From: Aliagarivorans marinus DSM 23064
Lineage (GTDB): Bacteria > Pseudomonadota > Gammaproteobacteria > Enterobacterales > Celerinatantimonadaceae
Length of the DNA stretch: 64,000 nucleotides
Reading direction: 5' to 3'
NCBI RefSeq assembly: GCF_000429485.1
Contig: NZ_AUBY01000022.1
Span: 18,386-82,385 of the forward strand
The notes beneath the pieces were generated by a model. It had not been told where the DNA came from. It worked only from the letters and a program-made list of their open reading frames with translations, and did not search any database. Positions 43,803 through 52,520 of this stretch are shown here, in pieces. Position 1 is the stretch's first letter. Each line of letters opens with the position of its first letter. Position numbers and translations under genes: made by a program.

Positions 43803-44993
43803 TTACGCCACTCGGCAAAGGAAGCCTTTCAGGTAGTAGCCCTCAGGATACGGCCCTGAGGTTGGGTGATCTTCCGCTTGCTCAAGGGTTTTCAAAAACT
43901 GCAGGTCACGACCGGCGTCCAGCGCGGCGTCGGCGACAATCTTTTGGAACAGCCCTGAAGGCATCAGGCCTGAGCACGAGTAGGTGGCGAGAATACCGCC
44001 GGGCTCAAGCAGTTGCATGGCTAGCATGTTGATGTCTTTGTAGCCACGAGAGGCGCGGTTCAGGCTGGCTTTGCTGTCCACAAACTTCGGTGGGTCGAGC
44101 ACAATCATATCGAAGCGGCGACCTTCTTTACGGTAATCCCGTAGCTGTTTGAACACATCGGCGTTGAGATGGGTGATACGGCTGGCATCGAGGCCGTTTA
44201 GCTCAACATTCTTCGCTGCAATGCTTAGCGCATCGTCGGACACGTCAACGTTGGTGACTTCAGTGGCGCCACCGGCTAAGGCATAGGTGCCAAAACCACC
44301 GGTATAGCTAAAGCAATTAAGTACCCGGCGGTCTTTGGCCATCTTACCGACCATGGCGCGGTTGTTACGCTGGTCCAGGTAGTAGCCGGTCTTGTGGCCG
44401 GTTTCTACGTTAATCAGCAGGCGCAGGCCGTTCTCTTCGATTTCCATCGGCTGGGCTGGCAGGCTGCCATGCAGCAGGCCTTGGGCAGGCTCCAGGCCTT
44501 CTTTTTTGCGCACGTCCACATCGGAGCGCTCGTATAGGCAGGCCTCTGGGTAGAGCTGAATCAGGGCATCAATCAGGTTGCGCTTGTGGAACTCGGCGCC
44601 AGCGCTCAGCAGTTGCAGTACCAATACGTCTTGGTACTTGTCGATGGTAATGCCGGGCAAGCCATCGTTTTCGCCGGCCACTAAGCGGTAGGCATTGGTT
44701 TGGCAGAACTCGCTGAGCAGGTCGCGGCTGGCTTGGGCGGCTTGCAGACGAGCGACAAAGAAGTCTTTGTTCACGTCTTGTTGCTGGTCGAAGGTCCATA
44801 CCCGGGCGCGGATCTGCGATTCCGGCGAGTAAGCAGCCTTCGCCAGAAAGCGGCCATCATGACTATAAACATCCACCGTTTCGCCCTGTAGTGGTTTGCC
44901 ACTGACCTTGGCGATCCCATTGGAAAAGACCCAAGGGTGTTTACGCAGCAGGGATTTCTCGCGTTTGGCTTTAAGGGTGATGATGCCGGTCAT
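43803..44993 (-). CDS. rlmI: 23S rRNA m5C1962 methyltransferase RlmI
   Basis: Enzyme of 396 residues from ATG 44993 (GGAG upstream), the same length I recall for the E. coli protein. N-terminal PUA domain ([20 protein letters not shown]), EEHEE-like middle part, SAM-binding Rossmann domain ([21 protein letters not shown]) and the catalytic segment [13 protein letters not shown]; a late Cys in YSCSGLM. Methylates 23S rRNA using S-adenosylmethionine. Monocistronic. Confidence 0.93.
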   Translation of the reverse strand: MTGIITLKAKREKSLLRKHPWVFSNGIAKVSGKPLQGETVDVYSHDGRFLAKAAYSPESQIRARVWTFDQQQDVNKDFFVARLQAAQASRDLLSEFCQTNAYRLVAGENDGLPGITIDKYQDVLVLQLLSAGAEFHKRNLIDALIQLYPEACLYERSDVDVRKKEGLEPAQGLLHGSLPAQPMEIEENGLRLLINVETGHKTGYYLDQRNNRAMVGKMAKDRRVLNCFSYTGGFGTYALAGGATEVTNVDVSDDALSIAAKNVELNGLDASRITHLNADVFKQLRDYRKEGRRFDMIVLDPPKFVDSKASLNRASRGYKDINMLAMQLLEPGGILATYSCSGLMPSGLFQKIVADAALDAGRDLQFLKTLEQAEDHPTSGPYPEGYYLKGFLCRVA

Positions 44994-45092
44994 GAAAGAC
45001 TCCGATAGAAAAAGTAGCGGCGGATTATAGCCGAAGCTCGCGGCGTGCGACAGCGGCATTATTCCAGTCTATGCCGCTGGCTGCGCCTGTGC

Positions 45093-45725
45093 TCAGAGTT
45101 TGCTGAGCGCCTTGCCTTGCATCTCTTTTTCCAAGCCTCGGTGCAGGGCTTGGCGGCGACTCATCGCCTTGCGATAGGCCATCAACCCCTCTGGCAACGT
45201 TTGCTGGAAGCTGACCGCCCAGTTCAGGGTATGGGCCAACAAGATGTCGGCGACGCTAAGGTGGTCGCCGAGCAAGAACTTGCTGTTGGGTAACCAGTTC
45301 TCGGCAATCTGGCAGGCTTTGGCAAACTCCCATTCGGCGCAGCCTTGCATCTCGGGAATGCGGTGCTTCTCTGGCAGGCCAAAGCGGTGCTTACCCATGC
45401 TCCAAAGCGGCTGTTCTAGCTCGCAGATAGTAAAGCTCACCCAGCGATGGTGCAGGGCTGCGGCGCTACTGCCGGGCTCGGGTAGCAGGTGAGGGCCGTA
45501 CTTCTCAGCCAAGTAGTAGCAGATGGCGGCAGATTCGGTCATCACCATATCGCCGTCAGATAGAGCCGGCACCTTACCGCAGGGGTTGATGCTCAGATAC
45601 GCTTCGCCACGGTGTTCACCGGCAGCTAAGTCGACATAGTGGTAGCTCCAATCAATGCCAAGTTCTTCTAACAGCCATGAGACACGCAGTGAACGCGTTC
45701 GCGGGGTACCGTAAAGGGTGATCAT
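45093..45725 (-). CDS. Glutathione S-transferase family protein
   Basis: Protein of 210 residues: N-terminal thioredoxin-fold domain (LYGTPRTRSLRVSWLLEELG, cis-Pro in GKVPALSDG, glutathione-contact ESAAICYYLA at about 67-76) and an all-helical C-terminal domain. A Ser-Arg rather than Cys active site region suggests a beta/zeta-like or bacterial class. Function in conjugation or thiol chemistry; substrate unknown. Confidence 0.9.
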   Translation of the reverse strand: MITLYGTPRTRSLRVSWLLEELGIDWSYHYVDLAAGEHRGEAYLSINPCGKVPALSDGDMVMTESAAICYYLAEKYGPHLLPEPGSSAAALHHRWVSFTICELEQPLWSMGKHRFGLPEKHRIPEMQGCAEWEFAKACQIAENWLPNSKFLLGDHLSVADILLAHTLNWAVSFQQTLPEGLMAYRKAMSRRQALHRGLEKEMQGKALSKL

Positions 45726-45811
45726 AAGGCTTCCTTACTCGTAGGCGTTGCTAGGGATTAGGCTTTAACAGGGTATCAGTTTATCAGCGATGCAGCTGTT
45801 TCTAGGCAAAA

Positions 45812-45837
45812 AAAAGCCCGGAATAATCCGGGCTTTT
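45812..45837 (-). terminator. Intrinsic terminator of the PEP-CTERM gene
   Basis: AAAAGCCCGGA and TCCGGGCTTTT make an 11-bp stem with loop ATAA; the minus strand continues into a T-run (TTTTTTT in total). It can also stop plus-strand transcripts. Confidence 0.9.
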
Positions 45838-45861
45838 GCTTAGGAGGTTCAAACTTGTGTA

Positions 45862-46743
45862 TTAGCGCTGACGGCGGCGGTAGCCCAGCATAAGTAGCAT
45901 GCTACCGAATAGCGCCATGCTCAGTGGTTCACTGACTGAGCTGGTCATCTGTGGGTCACGCGCCCAGGTGTTGATGTACAGCGTTAGTGGCTTCTTGTCG
46001 CCCTTCTTCCAGAAGTCTTTGGTGTTGAAGCTTCCGCTTAGCTCGTAAGCCGTGAAGAAGTTCAGCTCGTCGTTGTCTTCATTTGCGAAGATGTCTGCGA
46101 AGTTAAAGTCGTAGATGGCAGACTGGCCAAGGAAGCCGCCACTAACGTTGATTGAAAACGCTAAGTGGTCAAAGGTGGCTGCACCCAGTAGCTCTTGAAC
46201 CTCGGCGACGATGTCAGGATCGGTTGTGAGTGTCCACGTGCCTTTAGTACATTTTCGGTTGCGACAATCAAAGCTGATATCTAACAGGTCGTCGATGTTC
46301 AGCTCCAGGTCTCCATCAGGGTATGGGCCTGAGGTGTTGTAGAACGTTTCACTATTGCCAAAGCCAGGCAGAACAGTGGTAGCCAGATGAATCCAACCTG
46401 GATCGGTCGCTTCACCATCGCCATCGATGTCTTGCAGTTGGTCTTCAGTGATGAACTCCATCCCATCGAAGAATGGGCTTTCTCCATTTAGCAAGCCATC
46501 ACCGGCTTGTCCCAAGTTGGGGTTTGGGTCATTGTTGCCAAGGAACGCGTCGACAGCTGGAATAACGCCAATACAGTTACTGGCATTATAAGAGTCGCCC
46601 AGTAGGTTTTCGCTAGAGCCAACAACCGTTACGGACTCCAGTGTGAAGCGCTTTTCTTGGCACGCTTTTAAATGTGTAGCTGAACTACTGCCTGAAAACG
46701 CCAAAAGCAACAACAGGCTGAAAATACTAACAACTGACTTCAT
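45862..46743 (-). CDS. PEP-CTERM-type sorting-signal protein
   Basis: Exported protein of 293 residues: signal peptide to about SSSSA-22, a beta-rich acidic body with a Cys pair (DCRNRKC), and a C-terminal sorting tail VSEPLSMALFGSMLLMLGYRRRQR (Ser-Glu-Pro, hydrophobic helix, Arg cluster). This tail is the substrate signal for exosortase systems that move proteins into biofilm or envelope matrix. No exosortase or matrix-polysaccharide gene is in the window. Monocistronic with its own terminator. Confidence 0.82.
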   Translation of the reverse strand: MKSVVSIFSLLLLLAFSGSSSATHLKACQEKRFTLESVTVVGSSENLLGDSYNASNCIGVIPAVDAFLGNNDPNPNLGQAGDGLLNGESPFFDGMEFITEDQLQDIDGDGEATDPGWIHLATTVLPGFGNSETFYNTSGPYPDGDLELNIDDLLDISFDCRNRKCTKGTWTLTTDPDIVAEVQELLGAATFDHLAFSINVSGGFLGQSAIYDFNFADIFANEDNDELNFFTAYELSGSFNTKDFWKKGDKKPLTLYINTWARDPQMTSSVSEPLSMALFGSMLLMLGYRRRQR

Positions 46744-47173
46744 ACTTCCTCATCAAAACCAAGTAGGTTATTTCTGAAAAGCTTATAAGCAAGTTGTGAT
46801 CCAATTATGAGCCGCATAGGTATTACAGGGGTTTAGCTTAGAAAAAATCTTGGCAGGAGTGACTGTTGTAAAAAATTTTGACAGGGAGAATATATAAAAA
46901 CTGTTACCGAGTCTGGAGGATTACTCTGTAGCCTTACCAAATCCCATAACTTACGCTTGATATTCAGTGGTCCAATCAGTGTGTTGTGGAGTCCGCGATA
47001 GTCAAATCGCTATGCAGAGGTGTCTCGCTTGTTTCTGGCAGTTTTTCTAGATGTAAAAAATGCTGACATTTGGGTGATTTAAAGGGCTCGCGAAGCTGTC
47101 AATGTGCCCGTATATAAACAAAAACCCCGACATAAAGCCGGGGTCCGAGGGTAGTGCTTAGTCAAGTGTAACG
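46744..47173. other. Intergenic region, 430 bp
   Basis: Contains the upstream region of the PEP-CTERM gene and, at its right end, the terminator of the M23 peptidase gene (47124-47144). It is AT-rich between about 46840 and 46910. No open frame, riboswitch or convincing sigma-54 promoter was found on the strand that would serve the PEP-CTERM gene. Confidence 0.4.
47124..47144 (-). terminator. Intrinsic terminator of the M23 peptidase gene
   Basis: ACCCCG and CGGGGT form a 6-bp stem with a 9-base loop; on the minus strand it is followed by TTTTG, 30 bases past the stop codon. Confidence 0.7.
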
Positions 47174-48484
47174 CTATGAGCGGGTAGCGCCCTCGCCAGA
47201 TGCGGCGGCGAGAATGGCCTGCTCGAACACGTTGTTGCGCTGCTCTACCAACTGAGCAAACTCACTGCGTTGTGCTTGGTCGAGCGATGATGCCATCGGA
47301 ATATTGGCGCGCATGGCATTGACCGGGCGACCATTGATATGCAGCTCGTAGTGCAAATGCGGTCCGGTAGAGCGGCCGGTATTTCCCGATTGTGCAATGA
47401 CATCGCCGCGAGCAACCCGTTGCCCTTTACGCACATTAAAGCTGTTGAGGTGCAGGTAGCGGGTGCGGTATTGGCCGCCGTGCTGAATCACAATGTATTT
47501 ACCGGCATAAGGGTGGTTCTCAATGCGAGTGACCACGCCATCGCCAGCAGCGAGAACCGGTGTGCCGATGGGCACGGCAAAGTCGGTGCCATTGTGTGGC
47601 GAAATACGACCTGTAACCGGGTGCTTGCGGCGCGGGTTAAAGCCAGAGCTAATACGCGGTGCGCTTTGATTTAGCGGAATGCGCATAAACGCCCGTGCTA
47701 GGCTGTCGCCGTTGCTGTCGTAATAGTTGCCATCACTGAACAGATAGGCGTTGAGCTCTTTGCTGCGATTAAAGATCCGCACTGCTTCGATGTTACTGTT
47801 GCCGGTCTTTTGCTGGTCGATGCTTTGCACTGAACGCAGCACCTCGAAGCGGTCGCCAGCACGCAGTTCGCGGGCAAAGTTGATCTTGTCTTCAAACAAG
47901 CGGTTGATCTGGTCGAGCTCGGCGGCGGTCAGGCCGGCGCGCTGCCCGGAAACATACAGGCTGCCATGGATCTCGCCATGAACTGTCTCGGTTTCCCATT
48001 GGCCGTCGTGGATAAGACGCTCGACTTCGAATACGTCCTCTTCGACCCGCGAGTAGATGACCTGCTCGGCAATATTAAAGGCGATCTCGAGGCGTTCTAG
48101 TTGGCCGTCGGCATCCAGCCAAAACTTAAGCTCGTGGCCTGGCTGAAGGGTGTCCAGAGCCAGTACATCCATATCCGCTTCAAGGATCTGGTACATCAGC
48201 TGCTGGTTAACATTGAACTCAGAGAATACCGCACTCAGGGTATCGCCGGTTTGGATTTGATACTGGTAGTTGGGTGGGATCTGGGGAACGCTTTCGTCGT
48301 TGAACTCAGGCAGATTGACGCTGGTTTCAAGCGTAGGAAGCTCGAGCATTTGGCGCTGGTGGCCGATAACGGTACTGCCGGGCCACATTGCGCTGGCCAG
48401 CATCACCACTGAGCTGGCCAAGATAATCTGTCGATGGCGTTGCGGAAGCTGTCGCCATACTCGTGTTAGTACTGCATTACGCAT
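47174..48484 (-). CDS. M23 cell-wall endopeptidase (MepM/YebA-like)
   Basis: Envelope peptidase of about 436 residues from ATG 48484; the frame extends further without a fitting start. Helix near residues 16-34 (IILASSVVMLASAMW), a LysM/OapA-like peptidoglycan-binding region (YQIQTGDTLSAVFSEF), then the M23 domain with HNGTDFAVPIGTPVLA (zinc His and Asp) and GPHLHYELH (catalytic His and zinc His). Family members cut meso-DAP peptide cross-links to let peptidoglycan expand. Confidence 0.9.
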   Translation of the reverse strand: MRNAVLTRVWRQLPQRHRQIILASSVVMLASAMWPGSTVIGHQRQMLELPTLETSVNLPEFNDESVPQIPPNYQYQIQTGDTLSAVFSEFNVNQQLMYQILEADMDVLALDTLQPGHELKFWLDADGQLERLEIAFNIAEQVIYSRVEEDVFEVERLIHDGQWETETVHGEIHGSLYVSGQRAGLTAAELDQINRLFEDKINFARELRAGDRFEVLRSVQSIDQQKTGNSNIEAVRIFNRSKELNAYLFSDGNYYDSNGDSLARAFMRIPLNQSAPRISSGFNPRRKHPVTGRISPHNGTDFAVPIGTPVLAAGDGVVTRIENHPYAGKYIVIQHGGQYRTRYLHLNSFNVRKGQRVARGDVIAQSGNTGRSTGPHLHYELHINGRPVNAMRANIPMASSLDQAQRSEFAQLVEQRNNVFEQAILAAASGEGATRS

Positions 48485-48884
48485 GGTGTTACCTATACAA
48501 AACGCCGAGGGCATTTTGTTTGCTATCTGTTTATGGTTTGGCTTGATAGCGCAAGTGGCAGTCGTCAGTAACGAGCAGACAATATTGAGGCGGGCAAAGC
48601 AAACGCTAGCGCAGAGCAGCTCAAATTCATTACTTAGACCATGAACCGAACACACTTGCGGCTAGTCATTATGCAATGAGCCCGACTACATATTCGAGAA
48701 GCGAGCTCATCTGAAATTCAGCGCTATAATAGCGATTTCTTGGCGATTGGTGAAGTAGTAATCAGCTGCAGACATGCGTCACGTCAAAATTTTCTATTGC
48801 AGAAACTCATGAGTGCAGCGTTAGAGTTCTTAGATTCAGTGAATTCGATATTTTATGTGAGTAAGTCTTCACCGCCGGGCTAAG
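48485..48884. other. Intergenic region, 400 bp, no gene seen
   Basis: Upstream of the M23 peptidase gene and downstream of sdaA, both on the minus strand. Open reading on the minus strand continues to 48655 in the peptidase frame but has no convincing start. A weak stem CGGGCT/AGCCCG straddles the sdaA stop. No other feature is supported. Confidence 0.4.
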
Positions 48885-50267
48885 CTAGGCAAGCCCGCAC
48901 TTAGCCGTGTAGGTGGTGTCTACCACCTTAATCGCCAAGCCGCCTTGGGAGGTTTCGCGGTACTTCACATGCATATCTTTGCCGGTGGCGTACATGGTGT
49001 CGATAACCCGGTCGAGGGACACCCGCGGCTCACTGGTGCTACGCAGCGCCATGCGGGTGGCGTTAATCGCTTTCACCGAGGCAATGGCATTGCGCTCGAT
49101 ACAGGGCACTTGCACCTGGCCGGCGACTGGGTCGCAGGTAAGCCCCAGGTTATGTTCCATGGCAATCTCAGCTGCTTGGCATACCTGCGCCGGGCTACCG
49201 CCCAACAGCTCGGCCAAGCCCGCTGCTGCCATTGAACAGGCCACGCCGACCTCACCCTGACAACCAACTTCGGCGCCGGACACCGAGGCGTTGGTTTTGT
49301 ACAAGAAGCCAATCGCGCCTGCGCTGAGTAAGAAGCGGGCTACGGCATCGCCATCCAGTGGTTCAACGAACTTGTCGTAGTAGGCCATTACCGCAGGGAT
49401 GATGCCGGCTGCACCGTTAGTGGGTGCGGTGACAACACGCCCGCCGGCGGCGTTTTCTTCGCTTACCGCCAAGGCGAACATGTTAACCCAGTCGATCACA
49501 TCCATCGGGTCTTTACTAAAGGCGCTGCGGCTGCGTAGCTGTCGATACAGAGCGGCTGCCCGGCGAGGTACCCGCAACGGTCCGGCTAACACGCCTTCGG
49601 TGTGAGTGCCGCGCTGAATACCTTCAGACATGGTATTCCAAAGCGCATCCGCGCCTTTGGTGAGCCGCTGGGCATCGCCAATGCTCAGTTCATTGCAGCG
49701 CATCAGTGCTGAAATTGATAAGCCCTGCTCTTTACAGAGGCTAAGCAACTGGTCGGCGCTGGCAAAGGCAAACGGCACCTGGTGCTGATGCTGCGAGTCT
49801 TCGGTTAACTCGTGTTCTTCGGCAATAAAGCCACCGCCGGTGGAGTAGTAGGTGCGACTGACAATGCGCTCACCCTGTGCGCAGGCATGGATGCGCATGG
49901 CGTTTTCATGCAGCGGCAAAGCCTGAGTATGGAAGTGGATGCTATCGCTGCTAAAGCTCACTGGCTTGTCTGCTACCAGAAGTGTTTTGCTTTGGTTGAG
50001 GGCGGCAATGAAGCTAGGGATCCCATCGATGTCGACAGTGGCCGGTTCGCTGCCTGCCAAGCCCATGATAATGGCGATATCGGTATGGTGGCCCTTACCG
50101 GTGAGTGAGAGAGAGCCAAACACCTCTACTTCTAAGCTATCGACCTGCTGGAACTCGGGCAGTGCAACCAATTGCTCGATAAAGCGTTTGGCAGCCACCA
50201 TTGGACCCACGGTGTGGGAGCTGGAAGGGCCAACCCCAATTTTGAAGATGTCGAAGATACTCAGCAT
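48885..50267 (-). CDS. sdaA: L-serine dehydratase SdaA
   Basis: Single-chain Fe-S L-serine deaminase of 460 residues from ATG 50267, close to the 454 of E. coli SdaA. Converts L-serine to pyruvate and ammonia. N-terminal beta domain starts [20 protein letters not shown]; the alpha domain carries the [4Fe-4S] cysteines in [19 protein letters not shown] and a later Cys in [20 protein letters not shown]. Monocistronic; 242-293 bp separate it from tRNA-Phe on the other strand. Confidence 0.94.
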   Translation of the reverse strand: MLSIFDIFKIGVGPSSSHTVGPMVAAKRFIEQLVALPEFQQVDSLEVEVFGSLSLTGKGHHTDIAIIMGLAGSEPATVDIDGIPSFIAALNQSKTLLVADKPVSFSSDSIHFHTQALPLHENAMRIHACAQGERIVSRTYYSTGGGFIAEEHELTEDSQHQHQVPFAFASADQLLSLCKEQGLSISALMRCNELSIGDAQRLTKGADALWNTMSEGIQRGTHTEGVLAGPLRVPRRAAALYRQLRSRSAFSKDPMDVIDWVNMFALAVSEENAAGGRVVTAPTNGAAGIIPAVMAYYDKFVEPLDGDAVARFLLSAGAIGFLYKTNASVSGAEVGCQGEVGVACSMAAAGLAELLGGSPAQVCQAAEIAMEHNLGLTCDPVAGQVQVPCIERNAIASVKAINATRMALRSTSEPRVSLDRVIDTMYATGKDMHVKYRETSQGGLAIKVVDTTYTAKCGLA

Positions 50268-50521
50268 GGTAAATCTCAGAAGAAAGCGAATGGTTCCTAA
50301 ATGAACGCGCTTCAGCACTCCCTACTGATGCGACAAGACTTGAGCATGACTCAAGAATTAGCCGCGCAAGTGTAACTGAAGAGAGTGGTTTGCGGGAGTG
50401 GCTGGACAGCAGAATTTGAACGGATTTTCGCGATAAAAAGCGCTTTAGTTGGCATTTTTAACGAAAACAATTGAGAGTCGTGCAAAAAAGCAGCGCTTAA
50501 ACGATTTTGTAAAAAAAGCGG

Positions 50522-50550
50522 TTGACTTAAAACGGTGGGAAGCGTTTAAT
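50522..50550 (+). promoter_or_regulatory. Promoter of tRNA-Phe
   Basis: TTGACT (-35, 50522-50527), a 17-bp spacer and TTTAAT (-10, 50545-50550), followed by the GC-rich ACCCGCCGTC up to the tRNA. The GC-rich discriminator is typical of stringently controlled stable-RNA promoters. Confidence 0.8.
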
Positions 50551-50560
50551 ACCCGCCGTC

Positions 50561-50636
50561 GCCCGGATAGCTCAGTCGGTAGAGCAGAGGATTGAAAATC
50601 CTCGTGTCGGTGGTTCGATTCCGCCTCCGGGCACCA
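50561..50636 (+). tRNA. tRNA-Phe (GAA)
   Basis: A 76-nt cloverleaf: acceptor GCCCGGA/TCCGGGC, D-loop AGCTCAGTCGGTAGAGC, anticodon arm GGATT-GAA-AATCC, T-arm GGTGGTTCGATTCCGCC (CGGTGG/CCGCC pairing) and encoded CCA. Anticodon GAA reads Phe codons. Confidence 0.97.
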
Positions 50637-50645
50637 CCATTCTAA

Positions 50646-50673
50646 AAAGCCTCGCAGATTGCGAGGCTTTTTT
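50646..50673 (+). terminator. Intrinsic terminator of tRNA-Phe
   Basis: AAAGCCTCGCA and TGCGAGGCTTT make an 11-bp stem with loop GAT and continue into six T on the plus strand. Confidence 0.92.
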
Positions 50674-50720
50674 CGTTTATAATCATGGGCTTTTTAGTTG
50701 AGCCTTACAGGATGTAGCTC

Positions 50721-51335
50721 ATGGACTTTAGCCACTGGTTATCCCTTGTCACTATTTGCTTGCTGGGCGCCATGTCGCCCGGGCCGAGTTTGGCGATGGT
50801 GTTACGCCATAGCCTTGCTGGTGGTCGCCGCTACGGTTTTGCGGTGGCTTGGGCCCATGCCTGCGGGATAGGTTTTTATGCTTGGCTGACTTTGACTGGC
50901 TTGGCCGCGCTATTGGCCCAATCACCGCGTTTGTTCGCTGTTATTAGCTATGCCGGCGCGGCCTATTTGGCGTATTTGGGCATCAAGGCCTTACGCTCCC
51001 GAGGTGGTATTGACCAACAATTGAAATCAGGAGATAGCATGCCGGTTTCCCGGGCAATGCGCGACGGCCTGATGATCTCCTTACTAAGCCCCAAGATTGC
51101 CCTGTTCTTTATCGCGCTGTTTAGTCAGTTTATTGCTCTGGACAACAGTGCAATGAGCCGCAGCGTGTTGGTGGTAACGCCGCTACTGGTAGATGGCTTG
51201 TGGTATAGCCTGGTTACGCTGCTTATCTCTAGCCCCCTGTTGCTGCAGCGCTTGCGCCTGCAAGCGAAGACCATCGACCGCCTGTCGGGTGTGGTGCTGA
51301 TTGCCCTTGCCGCGAGAGTGGTATGGGGTGTGTAG
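50721..51335 (+). CDS. LysE/RhtB-family amino acid exporter
   Basis: Inner-membrane protein of 204 residues with about six helices. The N-terminal LLGAMSPGPSLAMVLRHSLAGG (G-A-x-x-P-G-P) and the later AGAAYLAYLGIKALRS and MISLLSPKIALFF are signature segments of the LysE/RhtB efflux family. Substrate probably an amino acid or derivative. AGG precedes the ATG. Followed by a strong hairpin. Confidence 0.9.
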   Translation: MDFSHWLSLVTICLLGAMSPGPSLAMVLRHSLAGGRRYGFAVAWAHACGIGFYAWLTLTGLAALLAQSPRLFAVISYAGAAYLAYLGIKALRSRGGIDQQLKSGDSMPVSRAMRDGLMISLLSPKIALFFIALFSQFIALDNSAMSRSVLVVTPLLVDGLWYSLVTLLISSPLLLQRLRLQAKTIDRLSGVVLIALAARVVWGV

Positions 51336-51376
51336 AACGATACGCAAGAGGTGGCGCTTGGGGGTAAGCGTCTGCC

Positions 51377-51404
51377 ACCCCGCTCTGGTTTATCAGAGCG
51401 GGGT
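51377..51404. terminator. Hairpin after LysE-type gene
   Basis: ACCCCGCTCTG and CAGAGCGGGGT form a perfect 11-bp stem with a 6-base loop, between the plus-strand exporter and the minus-strand small gene at 51452. A T-tract is lacking, but position between convergent genes suggests a transcription stop. Confidence 0.65.
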
Positions 51405-51451
51405 CCATCAGAACGGGGTTAATCCCAACAGGTTACTCGGATCGGCTCTGC

Positions 51452-51580
51452 CTACTTAATGGTACTCAAGTAGAAACGCGCTAACCAATCGGTGGAGGTG
51501 CGGATCAGATACAGCGCAATTAACAGCGCTAAGATCAGCAAAAACCCTTTAAACAAGGTTTGAAGTACGGATACAAACAT
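51452..51580 (-). CDS. 42-residue single-helix membrane protein
   Basis: Begins at ATG 51580 with AAGGAG at 51593-51588 and 7-base spacing, an unusually clear start for so short a gene. Residues about 9-27 (LFKGFLLILALLIALYLI) form one hydrophobic helix, followed by RTSTDWLARFYLSTIK with basic and aromatic residues, likely inside-out orientation with the C-terminus interfacial. No relation recognised. Longer starts would have no ribosome site. Its promoter region overlaps the remnant frame at 51549-51860. Confidence 0.65.
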   Translation of the reverse strand: MFVSVLQTLFKGFLLILALLIALYLIRTSTDWLARFYLSTIK

Positions 51581-51860
51581 CGCCAGACTCCTTAGTTTTA
51601 ACAGGTACAACCAGCTGAGCAGTTCCATCTTGGCGCGCCTCGCCATTATTACTATTGACTCCAATCATAACAGCGACCTTTTCCGTTAATTCGTTACTCA
51701 GATTGTGAGTTGATTCATAGTTTGCTTCAGCATATTTCGCTCTAACTCCGGCTTTCAGATCAGCTTCTCTGTCTGACGCGTAACGCACTGCCAGAAAGCT
51801 TGCGTTTTCTCCGACTAAATCACTCAGGCTTTCTATACTAACTAGGGCCTGTTTATCTTT
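51549..51860 (-). pseudogene. Truncated coding remnant next to MITE
   Basis: Open frame of about 103 codons with protein-like composition (ESLSDLVGENASFLAVRYAS, then AGVRAKYAEANYESTHNLSN, then AVMIGV) but no start codon before the internal GTG at 51788 and no ribosome site. The first codons lie inside the end of the MITE-like element, immediately after an in-frame TAG, so the element appears to have replaced the original 5' part. The 3' end overlaps the 42-residue gene in another frame. Family unknown; could be a pilin-, chaperone- or toxin-like fragment, none supported. Confidence 0.45.
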
Positions 51861-52014
51861 CTAATTCGACTTTTGTTCAGTTTAAACAGCGTTTCTAGGC
51901 CAACCATCCAGCGTCAAAGCCTGTTTATGTAGATGGCTACACTGCACAGACTTTTCCTTAACTGGTTGGCCTAGAACTCGCTGCAAAAGTGAACTAGAAA
52001 GACAAACAGGCCCT
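51844..52014. repeat. MITE-like element with long terminal inverted repeats
   Basis: The 171-bp element begins AGGGCCTGTTTATCTTTCTA and its right end is the inverse of AGGGCCTGTTTGTCTTTCTA. The inverted homology continues inward: CAGCG-TTTCTAGGCCAACCA on the left faces TGGTTGGCCTAGAAC-CGCTG on the right. It has no coding capacity and can fold almost end to end. No clear target duplication is visible. It separates the remnant frame from the bacterioferritin operon. Confidence 0.75.
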
Positions 52015-52044
52015 CGGAGAGACCAAAAAAATAAAGGGAAAACC

Positions 52045-52518
52045 ATGAAGTCAGACACACGCATAGTGGCAGCGCTGAACAAAGTGCTGACCACAGAGCT
52101 GACCTCGATAAACCAGTATTTTTTGCATGCGCGCATGTATCGAAACTGGGGGCTTGAGGAGCTCAACGAACATAGCTACAAGAAATCCATCTTGGATATG
52201 AAGCAGGCCGATAAGCTGATTGAGCGGATCCTGTTTTTAGAAGGCCTACCTAACCTGCAAGCGCTTGGTTCACTGCGCATCGGCGAGAACACCGAGGAGA
52301 TGCTCGAATGCGATATGCAGTTCGAGTTAGAGCAGTTGCCAATCTTGCGCGATACCATCGCGCTGTGTGAGCAAGAGCGCGACTTTGTTAGCCGCGATCT
52401 ACTGGTCGAGCTGCTGGAGAAAGAAGAAGAGCATATCGACTGGATTGAAGCCCAGCAGTATCAAATCGACAAGATGGGCATCCAAAACTACTTGGCAGCA
52501 CAGGTTGAGGGAGACTAG
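52045..52518 (+). CDS. bfr: Bacterioferritin, heme-binding subunit type
   Basis: Four-helix ferritin subunit of 157 residues. In E. coli numbering, Met52 (heme ligand) is present, with Glu18, Tyr25, Glu94, Glu127 and His130, but Glu51 is Asp and His54 is Gln, so the di-iron ferroxidase centre is damaged. This pattern is that of the heme-binding partner in two-gene bacterioferritins such as those of Neisseria and Pseudomonas. The next gene supplies the reverse pattern. AAAGGGAAAACC precedes the ATG. Stores iron as a 24-mer in the cytoplasm. Confidence 0.92.
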   Translation: MKSDTRIVAALNKVLTTELTSINQYFLHARMYRNWGLEELNEHSYKKSILDMKQADKLIERILFLEGLPNLQALGSLRIGENTEEMLECDMQFELEQLPILRDTIALCEQERDFVSRDLLVELLEKEEEHIDWIEAQQYQIDKMGIQNYLAAQVEGD

Positions 52519-52520
52519 TT

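Noticed and set aside
46744..47123. c-di-GMP riboswitch or sigma-54 promoter upstream of the PEP-CTERM gene
   Set aside because: No riboswitch core was found, and the only TTGGCA-like sequence lies on the wrong strand with wrong spacing.
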